A stretch of DNA of 64,000 nt from Litorimonas haliclonae (GTDB lineage: Bacteria; Pseudomonadota; Alphaproteobacteria; Caulobacterales; Maricaulaceae), in NCBI RefSeq assembly GCF_965138505.1, contig NZ_CBCSCO010000007.1:1-64000 (forward strand), in the 5' to 3' direction. Below the pieces are notes generated by a model, which saw nothing but the letters and a program-made list of their open reading frames with translations, did not search any database and was not told the DNA's origin. This document shows positions 1-8,797 of this stretch, piece by piece; position 1 is the stretch's first letter; each line of letters starts with the position of its first letter. A program made the position numbers and the translations under genes.

Positions 1-62
1 GGGTGTGCGGGTATAGAGGGGGGGAGGCACACCGCCCATCTCGCTTTGGCTCAACCCTCCCT

Positions 63-220
63 CGTCATTACAAGGCTTGTCCTTGTAATCCATCTCCCGT
101 CAATATCATCAAGTGATCATCGCAACGGGCACTAAACCAACTCAGCAAAACCCTACTAACCCCAATCCCCTAGACGCAATAGTAGGAGATGGATTGCAAG
201 AACGGGGTCTTGCAATGACG
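63..220. repeat. Pair of REP-like hairpin elements in inverted orientation
   Basis: Two related palindromic units face each other. Unit 1 (63-97) holds the hairpin ATTACAAGG-cttgt-CCTTGTAAT (67-89) followed by CCATCTCC. Unit 2 (185-220) is its inverted relative, GGAGATGG followed by ATTGCAAGA-acgggg-TCTTGCAAT (193-216) and GACG. Each arm can fold alone and the two can also pair with each other across about 85 bases. The form is that of dispersed intergenic REP or MITE elements in alphaproteobacteria. I noticed no further copy in the window. A separate 7-bp inverted repeat (GGTGTGC at 2-8, GCACACC at 27-33) lies just before. No gene is seen in 1-275. Confidence 0.6.
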
Positions 221-275
221 GGAGGAAAAGTTTGTGTTTCATCCCATAGCGGAAAATAGGAGGAGGCTATGACAT

Positions 276-836
276 TTATTTTTCAATTTTTGGAGTTGGG
301 GGAAACGGATTGTCAGGGGGAAGCGCAATGTTTGCTACTGGTAGAGGTCGTCTCCCTTCAAGCACCTCTGTAAGCAAATTTGCATTCCGCTGTTGAATTA
401 GTCGTTCGTTTATCCAGCCTTTTGGTGCGTACCCCAATCTGTCTAAATCACCAGTATCGAAATCATACCCCAAATTACTTCCCAGTTCTTTCATTAGTTC
501 AATGAACAAATCACCCCTTTGATTATAATATCGGTCTTGTTCCTCAATGGCTGGAAGTGGGGATGAAAGATGCTTTATGTAATTTCGGTTTCTTTTTATA
601 ACCTCCTTGTCGCCATAAAATTCTAATTCTATTAGATTTAAAGCTAAAACATGTTCTTCAGATAATCTCGCTTGTCTTGTTCTCATTAATGCTCTGAACA
701 CATTCAACTTTCGACTGGTTTTTTCTCTCTTATGGTCTATTATCCGTGTAACCCAAACAGCTAAAACTGGACCCAAAATAATTGCGATTATTGTAACAAC
801 TAGTATCGTGACGTTGATTTTTTCAGCATCGGTCAT
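276..836 (-). CDS. DUF6680-like small membrane protein
   Basis: Unknown function. The 186-residue product has one N-terminal transmembrane helix (about residues 7-30, hydrophobic to WVTRII), then a charged cytoplasmic part with LNVFRALMRTRQARLSEEH and ALNLIELEFYG, which matches my memory of the DUF6680 family. The tail is proline-rich. I chose ATG at 836; a TTG at 842 is possible, but the ATG sits two bases after the stop of the upstream gene (TGATTATG), so translation is probably coupled. Base composition is AT-rich (18 G/C of 60 in 601-660), unlike the core genes to the right, which suggests horizontal origin. Family assignment is from memory; the role is not known. Confidence 0.6.
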   Translation of the reverse strand: MTDAEKINVTILVVTIIAIILGPVLAVWVTRIIDHKREKTSRKLNVFRALMRTRQARLSEEHVLALNLIELEFYGDKEVIKRNRNYIKHLSSPLPAIEEQDRYYNQRGDLFIELMKELGSNLGYDFDTGDLDRLGYAPKGWINERLIQQRNANLLTEVLEGRRPLPVANIALPPDNPFPPTPKIEK

Positions 837-838
837 AA

Positions 839-1291
839 TCAAAACCCAGAAATTTTATCGAATTTTGCATTAATCGGTCCATTAGGTGTCTCAATTCTAT
901 GAACATCGGTTTTTCTTAAAATGACTGGTAGTTTTATTGGGACTTCGAGAATTACTGGCTCACTTCCATTTTCCATCCCAGTAATTGTATAACTCCCCGG
1001 AGAGAGGAGAAATATGATGTTCCCTTTAAACGAGTCCTCATTTTCAACTGTTTCGTATGACCCTTTGTATATTCCGCCGCCAGCATCTGCTCCCCTAATT
1101 AATCCATCCTTGAAAACGAAGACGCCAAAGGAATTTCCTGCGGTTCCAGAAAAGTAAGCCGAATAGAAGCCCTCCAATTGGTTCTGTTGTGTTCTTTTTG
1201 TTACATTCTTTTTAACAAGTTTAGTAGACTTCTTCATGGACTTTTCGGGGCTTTCGGATGTTTGTAAATCTTTACCGTCTTTACCTGACAT
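839..1291 (-). CDS. GrlR-like small protein with Lys-rich N-terminus
   Basis: The 150-residue product has about 38 Lys/Ser-rich residues, then a compact domain starting LEGFYSAYFSGTAGNSFGV and containing GLIRGADAGGGIYKGSY. This layout (an LxGxYxxxF strand, then a GxxxGxDxGGxxYxGxY segment) resembles the GrlR-type beta-barrel family, first known as a type III secretion repressor but widespread as single proteins of unknown role. No secretion genes are nearby, so a secretion role is not implied. It is the first gene of a two-gene unit with the DUF6680 protein. It is AT-rich and likely accessory. Confidence 0.5.
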   Translation of the reverse strand: MSGKDGKDLQTSESPEKSMKKSTKLVKKNVTKRTQQNQLEGFYSAYFSGTAGNSFGVFVFKDGLIRGADAGGGIYKGSYETVENEDSFKGNIIFLLSPGSYTITGMENGSEPVILEVPIKLPVILRKTDVHRIETPNGPINAKFDKISGF

Positions 1292-1513
1292 AGCCTTGTC
1301 CCAAATTCGTTGCCTCTAAGAAAGCACTTTCATATCTATTTTAAAACACTGCGCTAGTTTGGTGATTAGCACAAACAAAGAACATTCAATTCCTGTGGAT
1401 AGTTCGAACGGTAACTACAATGCCAAAGTCTAATTTAACTCTCAATGTGTAAAATCTCTACCCACCCCATTATGGTTAACCAAGCGTAAAGGCTTATCCG
1501 GCACGATGCTCGC

Positions 1514-2014
1514 GTGATTCTCCGTACTCTCATAATCTCCTCCGCCCTTATCGGGGTTCTTACCGGCCTATCCGCCTGTGCGTCTGGCCCTCTGGGCACA
1601 CCCTATAATGCTTATCCGGTGCAACAGCCTCGTCCGGGGCAGGGGCAATATGTTCGCCCGGCCTATCTCAATCCGTCTCCGACGCCTCGTATTCAGGCGG
1701 TGGATGCCTGTCAGTCCCAACTGTTTCAGAGGCTTTTGGGTCAGCATGAAGGCGCGATTTTCATTGCCGGCCTGCCAGGCACTAAGCGCGTGATAAAACC
1801 CGCGACCCTGGAATATACTGATGACAGCTTTGTCCCGGGGATTGATGAGGACCCGCCTTTTCTGGAAGTTCGGGATTACCTACCGCAGCAATCTCTCTAC
1901 GCGCCGTCCATTCGAACCGTCGATAACCGGATTGCATTGGGCCCGCCGGATGAGGACCGCCTGACGATAGAGCTGGACGAAGAAGGGTATGTGCAAACGA
2001 TAAACTGCGGTTAG
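1514..2014 (+). CDS. Lipoprotein with peptidase inhibitor I78-like domain
   Basis: The 166-residue product has an N-terminal signal with lipobox LSAC (about residues 19-22), a Pro/Gln/Tyr-rich linker, and a C-terminal domain with the I78 inhibitor layout: Cys near AVDACQSQLFQRLLGQ, then RVIKPATLEYTDDSF, DRLTIELDEEGYVQTINCG. Known I78 proteins are small secreted serine-peptidase inhibitors with one Cys pair, and the two Cys here fit. The domain is longer than usual, with an insert between the TDD strand and the DRL strand. The start is GTG at 1514; I see no ATG in frame nearby and no strong ribosome site. It probably sits in the inner leaflet of the outer membrane facing the periplasm. Confidence 0.65.
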   Translation: MILRTLIISSALIGVLTGLSACASGPLGTPYNAYPVQQPRPGQGQYVRPAYLNPSPTPRIQAVDACQSQLFQRLLGQHEGAIFIAGLPGTKRVIKPATLEYTDDSFVPGIDEDPPFLEVRDYLPQQSLYAPSIRTVDNRIALGPPDEDRLTIELDEEGYVQTINCG

Positions 2015-2022
2015 GCCGTCCC

Positions 2023-2853
2023 TCAAGCGACGTTTGCGTGTCTCATTCCAAGAGGACTTTGCCGCCTCGGGGCGGAAAGCTTTTGCAATAAATCCAACTC
2101 GGCCTCAAAGCCGTCAATCTGTTGACAGGTCAACCTGATTTTCTGTCTTACCTTGGGCGACACCAGACAGCCATAGGCCGCAATGATTTGTTCAGGCGAG
2201 CGGTTAAGCGCGCGAAGGCCCAGACAGGCGGTGAATAGGAGCGTGTTTTGAACTTTCGCCTTATTGAGCGGTGAATGGGATGTTTGGCTTGCGAGGTGAT
2301 TTCGGACGCGCCTTTTGAGGGGCAGGAGGAGAAACCCTTGGCCGCTATAGGCGGCGCTCGTCAGCGTCATGATTGCCTCTTGCGCGGAGGTCAGCTTGGC
2401 GCCGCCGCTCGCTCTCCACTTTATTTCAGAGAGGGTCAATATGCTGGCGACGGCGAAATATCCCGGTATGTGGCATCGCTCCGGGTCAAATTCCATTGTC
2501 GCCCCTGGGGCGCGGCTCTCATAATAGGGCTGGATGAGGCTGTACTGCGCCGGACTTTTGGGCGCTATATTCCTATGAGAAGTTGGCGCGCCGGAGCCGT
2601 TTTTCAGTGTGACCGGCCAGTTCTCCATCCCGAGGTCAAATTTAATTTGCGTGAACACGCCTTCGGCCCAGTCCGCAATCGGTTGGGAATTAAAGTCGGA
2701 TTTGAAAATATCGGAGAGTTGCGGCGCGGCCCGTAATGGCGAGGGAACCTTTGGCGCTTTGGGCGGGCCATAGCTTTTGATAAGCCCGGTCATGAGGGTC
2801 ACTAGGCCGCGTGCCTCTGCCTCCCGCATTATGGTCTTTTTCAAAAGGATCAC
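2023..2853 (-). CDS. Hypothetical protein
   Basis: I do not recognise this 276-residue protein. It has no signal peptide or clear transmembrane segment. The N-terminal third is Pro/Ser-rich, the middle has FDPERCHIPGYFAVASILTLSE, and the C-terminal part is basic and helical (LPLKRRVRNHLAS, SPKVRQKIRLTCQQIDGF). The start is uncertain: GTG at 2853, or ATG at 2829 (residue 9), neither with a convincing ribosome site. It is convergent with the I78 lipoprotein (stops 8 bases apart) and lies downstream of the ABC-F gene on the same strand. Long opposite-strand frames here look like shadows. Confidence 0.6.
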   Translation of the reverse strand: MILLKKTIMREAEARGLVTLMTGLIKSYGPPKAPKVPSPLRAAPQLSDIFKSDFNSQPIADWAEGVFTQIKFDLGMENWPVTLKNGSGAPTSHRNIAPKSPAQYSLIQPYYESRAPGATMEFDPERCHIPGYFAVASILTLSEIKWRASGGAKLTSAQEAIMTLTSAAYSGQGFLLLPLKRRVRNHLASQTSHSPLNKAKVQNTLLFTACLGLRALNRSPEQIIAAYGCLVSPKVRQKIRLTCQQIDGFEAELDLLQKLSAPRRQSPLGMRHANVA

Positions 2854-2945
2854 GTAAATATCTCGAATTAGGTTTCAGAGACTCCCTTCCGTAACAGAGA
2901 TTGGTTTATATCGCCTTTACAGAGTGGGGAGGGGCGCTCGCCGGA

Positions 2946-4838
2946 TTATTCGAGGTCGCCGAGGCCTTCGGCGCGGTGCGCCTTTTCATAGCTTTCCAAC
3001 GCATCGAGCCAGTCCGTTTCGAGAGATTCGAGCGTGCGTTCTAGATCAGAGCGGTTCTGGGAGAGCTGCACCGCCATTTCAGGGTCTTTGTTATAAAGAC
3101 CCTCCACCGAAAGCGCTTTGTCCGTGGCTTTCATCTTGGATTGGGTGGCCTCGATTTGTTTTTCGAGGGCCTCTGCGGCCTTTTTCAGCGGGGCAATTTT
3201 AGCTCTCGCCTCGGCGGCGCGTCGGCGGGCGATTTTCCGTTCATCCTCGCCGGATGAAGCGTTTTTGTCTTTGCGTTCTTTTTCGAGTTGGAGCGCGCGG
3301 TAGTCCTCCAACGACCCCTCAAACGTGGTGACAGTTCCTTTGTCCACGAGCCAGAGCCGGTCGACGACGGTTTCCAGCAATGACCTATCGTGGGAAATCA
3401 GCAGAACGGCGCCGTTATAGGCGTTCAGCGAGCGCATCAGCTCGGCGCGGCTGTCAATGTCGAGATTGTTTGTCGGCTCGTCCAAAACCAACAAATGCGG
3501 GTTGTGAAACCCGATGAGGGAAAAGAGGAGGCGCGCTTTTTCGCCGCCGGAGAGGTCTCCGGCTTTTGTCTCTGATTTTTCAAAGCCCAGGCCGAAAGAG
3601 GCGAGGCGCGCGCGCCGCTCGGCTTCGGTGTGATCCGGCATCAACTCCAGAACATGATCATAGGCGGAGTGGTTGGGGTTGAGGGCGTCGACCTGATGCT
3701 GGGCGAAATAGCCGATTTCTAGCTTCTTATGGCGTTTGATATAGCCTTCTTGCGCCTCCAAATGGCCCATCACGGCTTTGGCGAAGGTGGATTTCCCCTG
3801 ACCGTTCTTACCGAGTAGCCCGATCCGGTCATCATGGTCGATACGCTGATTTAGACCGCGAAGGACGGTGACGTCATCATAACCCAGCTTCACCTCGTTG
3901 AACTTTATGATGGGCGGGGAGAGCGCGCGTTCCGGCCCCGGCAGGCTGATCGGGGCAATCGGGTCGCTGATGATCGTGGCGATAGGCTGCATCTTTTCGA
4001 GCCGTTTCATCCGGCTCTGGGCCTGTTTGGCTTTCGAGGCTTGCGCCCTGAAACGATTGACGAAGGCTTCGAGGTGGCGGCGTTCATCTTCTTGTTTGGC
4101 CATCATCGCCATATTCAGACGGTTCTGCTCGGCGAGCTGGCGCTCAAATTCGTCATAGCCGCCGGAATAAGAAAAGAGCTTTCCGCCGCGCAAATGGGCA
4201 ATATGGGTCACGGCCCGATTTAAAAAGTCCCTGTCATGGGAAATTATGAATGCCGTGCCTGGATATTTGCGGATATGCGATTCTAGCCAGACCGCCCCTT
4301 CGACGTCTAGGTAGTTGGTCGGCTCATCGAGGAGAAGCATATCGGGCCGGGCGAAGAGCATGGCCGCGAGCGCCACGCGCATTCGCCAGCCGCCGGAAAA
4401 GTCGGAACAGGGGCGGAGCTGATCCTCCCCGTCAAAGCCTAAACCCGACAGAATAGCGCCGGCGCGCGCTTCGGCGGAATACGCTTCGATATCGCCGAGC
4501 CGCGTATGAATGGCGGCAATTCGCAGAGGGTCTTTTGCGGTTTCGGCCTCGGCGAGCAGGTCGGAACGTTCTTTGTCAGCGTCTAGCACCGTTTGTAAGA
4601 GAGTCTGCGGCCCGCTGGGCACTTCTTGATCGACGACGCCGAGCTTCATATTGCGGCGTAGGGAAATGCTCCCGTCATCCAGACTGATTTCGCCTTTGAT
4701 AAGCCGGAAAAGGGTCGATTTCCCGGTTCCGTTCCGGCCGACCAACCCGACTTTGTCGCCCTCATTGATGGCCAAAGTCGCTTGCTGAAAGAGCGGGCGG
4801 CCTTCTATGCGGTAAGTGAGATCGTTAATATGGAGCAT
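2946..4838 (-). CDS. ABC-F family ATPase (YheS/Uup-like)
   Basis: The 630-residue soluble protein has two ABC domains in one chain and no membrane segment, the ABC-F layout. Domain 1 has Walker A GRNGTGKST (about 34-42), signature SGGWRMR and Walker B LLLDEPTN followed by SHDRDF. A charged linker (about 245-310, the P-site tRNA-interaction motif region) follows. Domain 2 has GKNGQGKST, LSGGEKARL and LLVLDEPTN. A C-terminal coiled coil (about 530-630) matches the Uup/YheS tail. Known ABC-F proteins bind the ribosome E site and act in translation, some in antibiotic protection. YheS-like is my best placement; a resistance role cannot be read from sequence. It is divergent from ndk. Confidence 0.88.
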   Translation of the reverse strand: MLHINDLTYRIEGRPLFQQATLAINEGDKVGLVGRNGTGKSTLFRLIKGEISLDDGSISLRRNMKLGVVDQEVPSGPQTLLQTVLDADKERSDLLAEAETAKDPLRIAAIHTRLGDIEAYSAEARAGAILSGLGFDGEDQLRPCSDFSGGWRMRVALAAMLFARPDMLLLDEPTNYLDVEGAVWLESHIRKYPGTAFIISHDRDFLNRAVTHIAHLRGGKLFSYSGGYDEFERQLAEQNRLNMAMMAKQEDERRHLEAFVNRFRAQASKAKQAQSRMKRLEKMQPIATIISDPIAPISLPGPERALSPPIIKFNEVKLGYDDVTVLRGLNQRIDHDDRIGLLGKNGQGKSTFAKAVMGHLEAQEGYIKRHKKLEIGYFAQHQVDALNPNHSAYDHVLELMPDHTEAERRARLASFGLGFEKSETKAGDLSGGEKARLLFSLIGFHNPHLLVLDEPTNNLDIDSRAELMRSLNAYNGAVLLISHDRSLLETVVDRLWLVDKGTVTTFEGSLEDYRALQLEKERKDKNASSGEDERKIARRRAAEARAKIAPLKKAAEALEKQIEATQSKMKATDKALSVEGLYNKDPEMAVQLSQNRSDLERTLESLETDWLDALESYEKAHRAEGLGDLE

Positions 4839-4952
4839 GAATCGGGTTTGAACTAAGACTTAAAAAGCTGGGCCACAGCTAACACGGCTTTACATAAAGG
4901 GAAACGCGCATTAACGGGTGCGCCAAGATTAATCCCATAAAGGAGCGCCCCT

Positions 4953-5375
4953 ATGGCCGTCCAACGTACATTCTCAATCGTCAAACCTGACGCCACAAAA
5001 CGCAACATCACCGGTAAGGTAAATGCTAAAATCGAAGACGCCGGTCTTCGCATTATCGCCCAGAAACGTATTCAGCTTTCTAAAGAGCAAGCCGGCGAAT
5101 TTTACGGCATCCATAAAGAACGTCCATTCTATAACGACCTTGTCGAGTTCATGACCTCCGGCCCTGTTGTCGTTCAGGTTCTCGAAGGCGAAGACGCGAT
5201 TGCAAAATACCGCGAAGTCATGGGTGCAACAAACCCGAAAGAAGCTGACGCTGGTACTATTCGCGCAGAATTTGCTGAAAGCATTGACGCAAATACGGTC
5301 CACGGCTCTGACGCGCCTGAAACAGCTGCAGAAGAAATTCCGTTCTTCTTCTCTGACGATGAAATCGTTGGCTAA
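4953..5375 (+). CDS. ndk: Nucleoside diphosphate kinase
   Basis: Transfers the gamma phosphate from ATP to NDPs through a phosphohistidine. The 140-residue length is normal. The N-terminus MAVQRTFSIVKPDA holds the KPDA motif, and catalytic His117 lies in NTVHGSDAPE. The ribosome site AAGGAG is 8 bases before the ATG. The gene is monocistronic and followed by a strong terminator. Confidence 0.96.
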   Translation: MAVQRTFSIVKPDATKRNITGKVNAKIEDAGLRIIAQKRIQLSKEQAGEFYGIHKERPFYNDLVEFMTSGPVVVQVLEGEDAIAKYREVMGATNPKEADAGTIRAEFAESIDANTVHGSDAPETAAEEIPFFFSDDEIVG

Positions 5376-5400
5376 GTCTTTCGAGACAATTTAAAAATAA

Positions 5401-5430
5401 AAAAGGCCGGGTTTTTGACCCGGCCTTTTT
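5401..5430. terminator. Bidirectional intrinsic terminator between ndk and tadG-like gene
   Basis: Perfect 12-bp stem AAAAGGCCGGGT / ACCCGGCCTTTT with loop TTTTG, with a T run after it on the plus strand and an A run before it, so it can end both converging transcripts. Confidence 0.93.
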
Positions 5431-5453
5431 CTTTGCACTGCGTGAGCAAATTC

Positions 5454-6824
5454 CTAGTTTGAAATACGGATGATTTCCTGAACGATATCATTGCCGATTG
5501 TTTCGAACGCTTTTTCCAGGCTTTCAGCGTTTTCCGCTTTCACGAATTCCTTCGGACTGGAGGCGCAGCCTTGTAAAAAGGCGTAAGCGCTATTGGTCGT
5601 ATCCTCGTCAATAAATTCATATTGCATTTTGCCTTTGGAATAGGTGTTTTCTTCATACCATCCCGATTCAAGCGCGAAACCGATTGTGTAAACTTTCACG
5701 CCGGCATCTTTCATTCTTTGGCAATCCGCGAGGGTTTCGTCGTTCGACAGAAGTCTGTTTTCGCCTTCTTCGAAGCCGTTTGCAGCAAAGTTATAGGTCG
5801 GGTAGTCACTTTCGGAATAATAATTATAGCGACAACTCCACCAGCTACAGCTCCATTTACGCCAATATCCGGTCGTATCATCCGGGACCCACCCCGTATT
5901 ACCGGAGGTATTCACACCGTCAGTCATAAATATCACGAATTTGAGCGGATCCTTACCATGTTCGAGTTTGTGGACTGCCTCTTCTAGGCTCATCCAAGTA
6001 CTCGCGGTATCCATAGGCGGGGCCGAATTCGTTCCGCCTGAGGCCTTCATTGAGTTGATGTTCCCGTCACTCAGAGTCCCCCATTTCATGTGGACGGTCC
6101 GAGTATTGATGGTTTGATAGTTATAGGCGAGCATACCGGTTCGTAAAACGCGGTTGCCAATTTGCGTGAGGCCCTGATCGCCGACGAGATTGTCTAAGCT
6201 CGTCATGAAGTTTTTGGCACTTGTCTTCAACGCATCGATTCTAGGAATAGCATCGGACGGCGTGTAATGTGACCCATTATTTCGGAAAACAACGGGTTTA
6301 TCGTCCCACGCCATTGATCCGGAGTTGTCCAGAACAAGCGCAATGGAAGCCGGATCTTTCAATTCGACATCATAATATTTCACAGTGGTTTCCGCACTAA
6401 AGGGTAGCGAGTCATGCCCCATAAGCTGGGCGAAAGTCGGAAGCGTTTTGCCGCTTACCTTCACTTTGGCCTCCTTAGCATTATCGTCATAAGTGACGTC
6501 GACTCTCATGCCTTCGGCGCCGTCAATAACCCATCCCGGTACTTCATAGCCCAGCTCTTTCGCAGTGTAGGTCCCGTATGGACCTTCAGACTTGCTGGAA
6601 GGTTGGCTCCCGTGGTTTTTAACATGGATCGCGGCAGCCAAGGCGCTGCTGTCGGCGATAGATTGCGCCTTCGAATCTGCGTTTGCAACGACAGAAAAGT
6701 CGACCGCCGCGCCGACGGCGCCCAAAATGACCACCGTGCTCAACGCCATCATCAGGGCCATATTCCCTTTCTCATCCCGGTTAAACCGGCGGAAGAGAGC
6801 ATTCATTTTGTTTTCAGTCCCCAT
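5454..6824 (-). CDS. TadG-like pilus assembly protein with von Willebrand A domain
   Basis: The 456-residue product starts with the TadE/TadG N-terminal pattern: basic FRRFNRDEKGNMALMMALS followed by one membrane helix (about 23-45) and an extracytoplasmic body. A vWA domain begins around residue 160 with the metal site DNSGSM, and a later MTDGVN fits the MIDAS strand. Such proteins are minor pilins or adhesins of Flp/Tad pili. No other tad or cpa genes are in the window, so this is an orphan copy. I chose ATG at 6824, which has AGGA 8 bases upstream; ATG 6833 and 6806 are alternatives. A Trp/Cys-rich insert (about 320-340) is unusual. An inverted repeat lies just upstream. Confidence 0.82.
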   Translation of the reverse strand: MGTENKMNALFRRFNRDEKGNMALMMALSTVVILGAVGAAVDFSVVANADSKAQSIADSSALAAAIHVKNHGSQPSSKSEGPYGTYTAKELGYEVPGWVIDGAEGMRVDVTYDDNAKEAKVKVSGKTLPTFAQLMGHDSLPFSAETTVKYYDVELKDPASIALVLDNSGSMAWDDKPVVFRNNGSHYTPSDAIPRIDALKTSAKNFMTSLDNLVGDQGLTQIGNRVLRTGMLAYNYQTINTRTVHMKWGTLSDGNINSMKASGGTNSAPPMDTASTWMSLEEAVHKLEHGKDPLKFVIFMTDGVNTSGNTGWVPDDTTGYWRKWSCSWWSCRYNYYSESDYPTYNFAANGFEEGENRLLSNDETLADCQRMKDAGVKVYTIGFALESGWYEENTYSKGKMQYEFIDEDTTNSAYAFLQGCASSPKEFVKAENAESLEKAFETIGNDIVQEIIRISN

Positions 6825-6845
6825 AATCCACATCCTAAGTTTCTT

Positions 6846-6882
6846 GTGTAATGGGGCGCGAAAGTCGCAATACCCCCTACAC
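6846..6882 (-). other. Inverted repeat in the tadG-like leader
   Basis: GTGTAATGGGG (6846-6856) pairs with CCCCCTACAC (6873-6882), with an inner GCG/CGC pairing around GAAAG. The structure starts about 20 bases upstream of the chosen start codon, so it would be part of the leader RNA or an operator. No T run follows. Confidence 0.35.
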
Positions 6883-7000
6883 GAGGATAGGGCATAGCAT
6901 GGCAGGGGTTTAGAGGGACTTAGGGTTTATGATTAACAAAGTATGGAGCCGCCCAAATCGTGAAAAAGGTCAATTTTAGGTTAAGTCTTTGAGCATTCGG

Positions 7001-7594
7001 TCAGACGCGGCTTTGTATCTGTTTCGCAACTTTGCTGAGGGCTTTGGGATAAAGTGATAGCTCAATCGGAAGTAAACGTGCCGCTAGGAGATCGGCGGTA
7101 TCATTCGGCGATATTGTCACCGAATCTTGCAAGATGACCGCGCCCGCATCCAGATCCTCTGTCACCCAATGTACGGAGCATCCCGTTTCACTGTCGCCGG
7201 CGTCAATTGCGCGTTGATGTGTATTGAGCCCTTTGTATTTCGGCAGAAGGGAGGGGTGAATGTTAATGAGCCGGTCCTGCCAATTCGAAACAAACCAAGG
7301 CGTCAGAATGCGCATAAACCCCGCGCAGCAGACAAGTTCCGCTTCCATCGAAAGCAATTGCTCGTGCAAAGCGTGCTCAAATGCTTCTCGCGTTTTGTAA
7401 TTTTTATGATCAACAACCGCGGTCGGCACCTTTAGAGCTTGGGCTTTCTCAAGTCCTGCCGCTCCGGGCCTATTGGAAATAACGCCGACAATTTCCGCCG
7501 GAAAGGTTTCGAGCTGCGCCGCTTCGACGAGCGCAACCATATTGGAGCCACGGCCCGAAATCAGAATAGCTGTTTTGACTTTTTGGGCCGCCAT
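7001..7594 (-). CDS. purN: Phosphoribosylglycinamide formyltransferase
   Basis: Third step of purine synthesis, using 10-formyltetrahydrofolate to formylate GAR. The 197 residues are normal for PurN. N-terminal ILISGRGSNM binds the phosphate. The catalytic Asn/His/Asp set is visible in INIHPSLLPKYKG and in the GCSVHWVTEDLDAG segment. The ATG lies two bases after the purM stop (TGA-AC-ATG), so the two are translationally coupled. Confidence 0.96.
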   Translation of the reverse strand: MAAQKVKTAILISGRGSNMVALVEAAQLETFPAEIVGVISNRPGAAGLEKAQALKVPTAVVDHKNYKTREAFEHALHEQLLSMEAELVCCAGFMRILTPWFVSNWQDRLINIHPSLLPKYKGLNTHQRAIDAGDSETGCSVHWVTEDLDAGAVILQDSVTISPNDTADLLAARLLPIELSLYPKALSKVAKQIQSRV

Positions 7595-7596
7595 GT

Positions 7597-8634
7597 TCAG
7601 GTCGCTTTGAGCGTTCCGATGGTCCAGGCTGTTTCGCCGCTCTCTTTCAAGGCAGACAGAACCTTGGCTTCGTTATCGGGTTTCACGCATATGACGAGAC
7701 CAATTCCGCAATTAAAGGCCCGCCGCATTTCCTCTTCGGCAATTTGGCCTGTTTCCTTGAGCCACTTAAAGACGTCGGGTCGCGGCCAAGCGCCAAAATC
7801 AAATTCAGGGGTGAGAGTGCCGGGCAGCATACGCGGCGTGTTATCGGTTAGTCCGCCGCCTGTAATGTGAGCCAAGCCGCTGACCAGTCCGTCCTTAATC
7901 AAGGGAAGGATAGATTTAATGTAAATCTTCGTGGGCGACATAAGCGATTCGCCAAGGCTTTGACCTTCGGCAAAAGGAGAGGGCGCGTCCCAAGACAGGC
8001 CCGAAACCTCAACGACTTTACGAATGAGGGAGTAACCATTGGAATGCGGGCCTGAAGAGGCGACGCCGATCAAAATGTCTCCGGCGGCCATATCTTGATG
8101 GCGCGGCAAAATTGCGTCGCGTTCTACGGCGCCAACAACAAAACCGGCCAAATCGAAATCATCGCCGGCATACATACCGGGCATTTCGGCTGTTTCGCCC
8201 CCAATCAAGGCCGCGCCTGCTTGGCGGCAGCCTTCGGCAATTCCTGATACAACGTCTTTGGCTTTGGACGTATCCAGGCGGCCCGTCGCAAAATAATCGA
8301 GAAAAAAGAGAGGTTCCGCGCCTTGCGCCAACACGTCATTGACGCACATGGCCACGAGATCAATGCCGACCGTATCGAGCTTGCCCGTATCAATCGCGAT
8401 ACGGAGCTTTGTCCCGACGCCGTCCGTTCCTGAAATCAAGACAGGGTCTTTGAACCCGGCGGCTTTTAAATCGAAGGCGCCGCCAAATCCGCCGAGAGCC
8501 GCGTCCGCGCCTGCACGGCGGGTGGATTTCGCCAGGGGCTTGATGGCATCAACGAGGCGATCGCCTTCATCGATATTTACGCCAGCATCGGAATAGCTGA
8601 GGCCTTTTTGAGTATCGGAATTGCTATCTGGCAT
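7597..8634 (-). CDS. purM: Phosphoribosylformylglycinamidine cyclo-ligase
   Basis: AIR synthetase, the ATP-dependent ring closure in purine synthesis. The 345 residues have the PurM/SelD fold landmarks: SYSDAGVNIDEGD at the N-terminus, GGFGGAFDL, SGTDGVGTKLRIA, GGETAEMPGMY, SSGPHSNGYSL and HITGGGLTDN. It is first in a purM-purN operon and divergent from the DUF2066-hdaA pair, the usual arrangement in alphaproteobacteria. Confidence 0.97.
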   Translation of the reverse strand: MPDSNSDTQKGLSYSDAGVNIDEGDRLVDAIKPLAKSTRRAGADAALGGFGGAFDLKAAGFKDPVLISGTDGVGTKLRIAIDTGKLDTVGIDLVAMCVNDVLAQGAEPLFFLDYFATGRLDTSKAKDVVSGIAEGCRQAGAALIGGETAEMPGMYAGDDFDLAGFVVGAVERDAILPRHQDMAAGDILIGVASSGPHSNGYSLIRKVVEVSGLSWDAPSPFAEGQSLGESLMSPTKIYIKSILPLIKDGLVSGLAHITGGGLTDNTPRMLPGTLTPEFDFGAWPRPDVFKWLKETGQIAEEEMRRAFNCGIGLVICVKPDNEAKVLSALKESGETAWTIGTLKAT

Positions 8635-8797
8635 GGGTAAGCTCTGTCTGGTTTGCCGCTAAGAAACGGATTCTCATTAAAAATTCAAGGGTCTGTAACT
8701 TAATTTTGCCTTAAAGGACATAGACAGAGAGTGCATATCATGGCTTTTAAAGTGGGAAAAAGCACGGTATCTCCCGATAGACCCCGAGAGGATTATT

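Noticed and set aside
2946..4838. ABC transporter ATPase of an importer or exporter
   Set aside because: Two ABC domains in one chain, an ABC-F linker and no membrane partner nearby indicate a ribosome-associated ABC-F protein.
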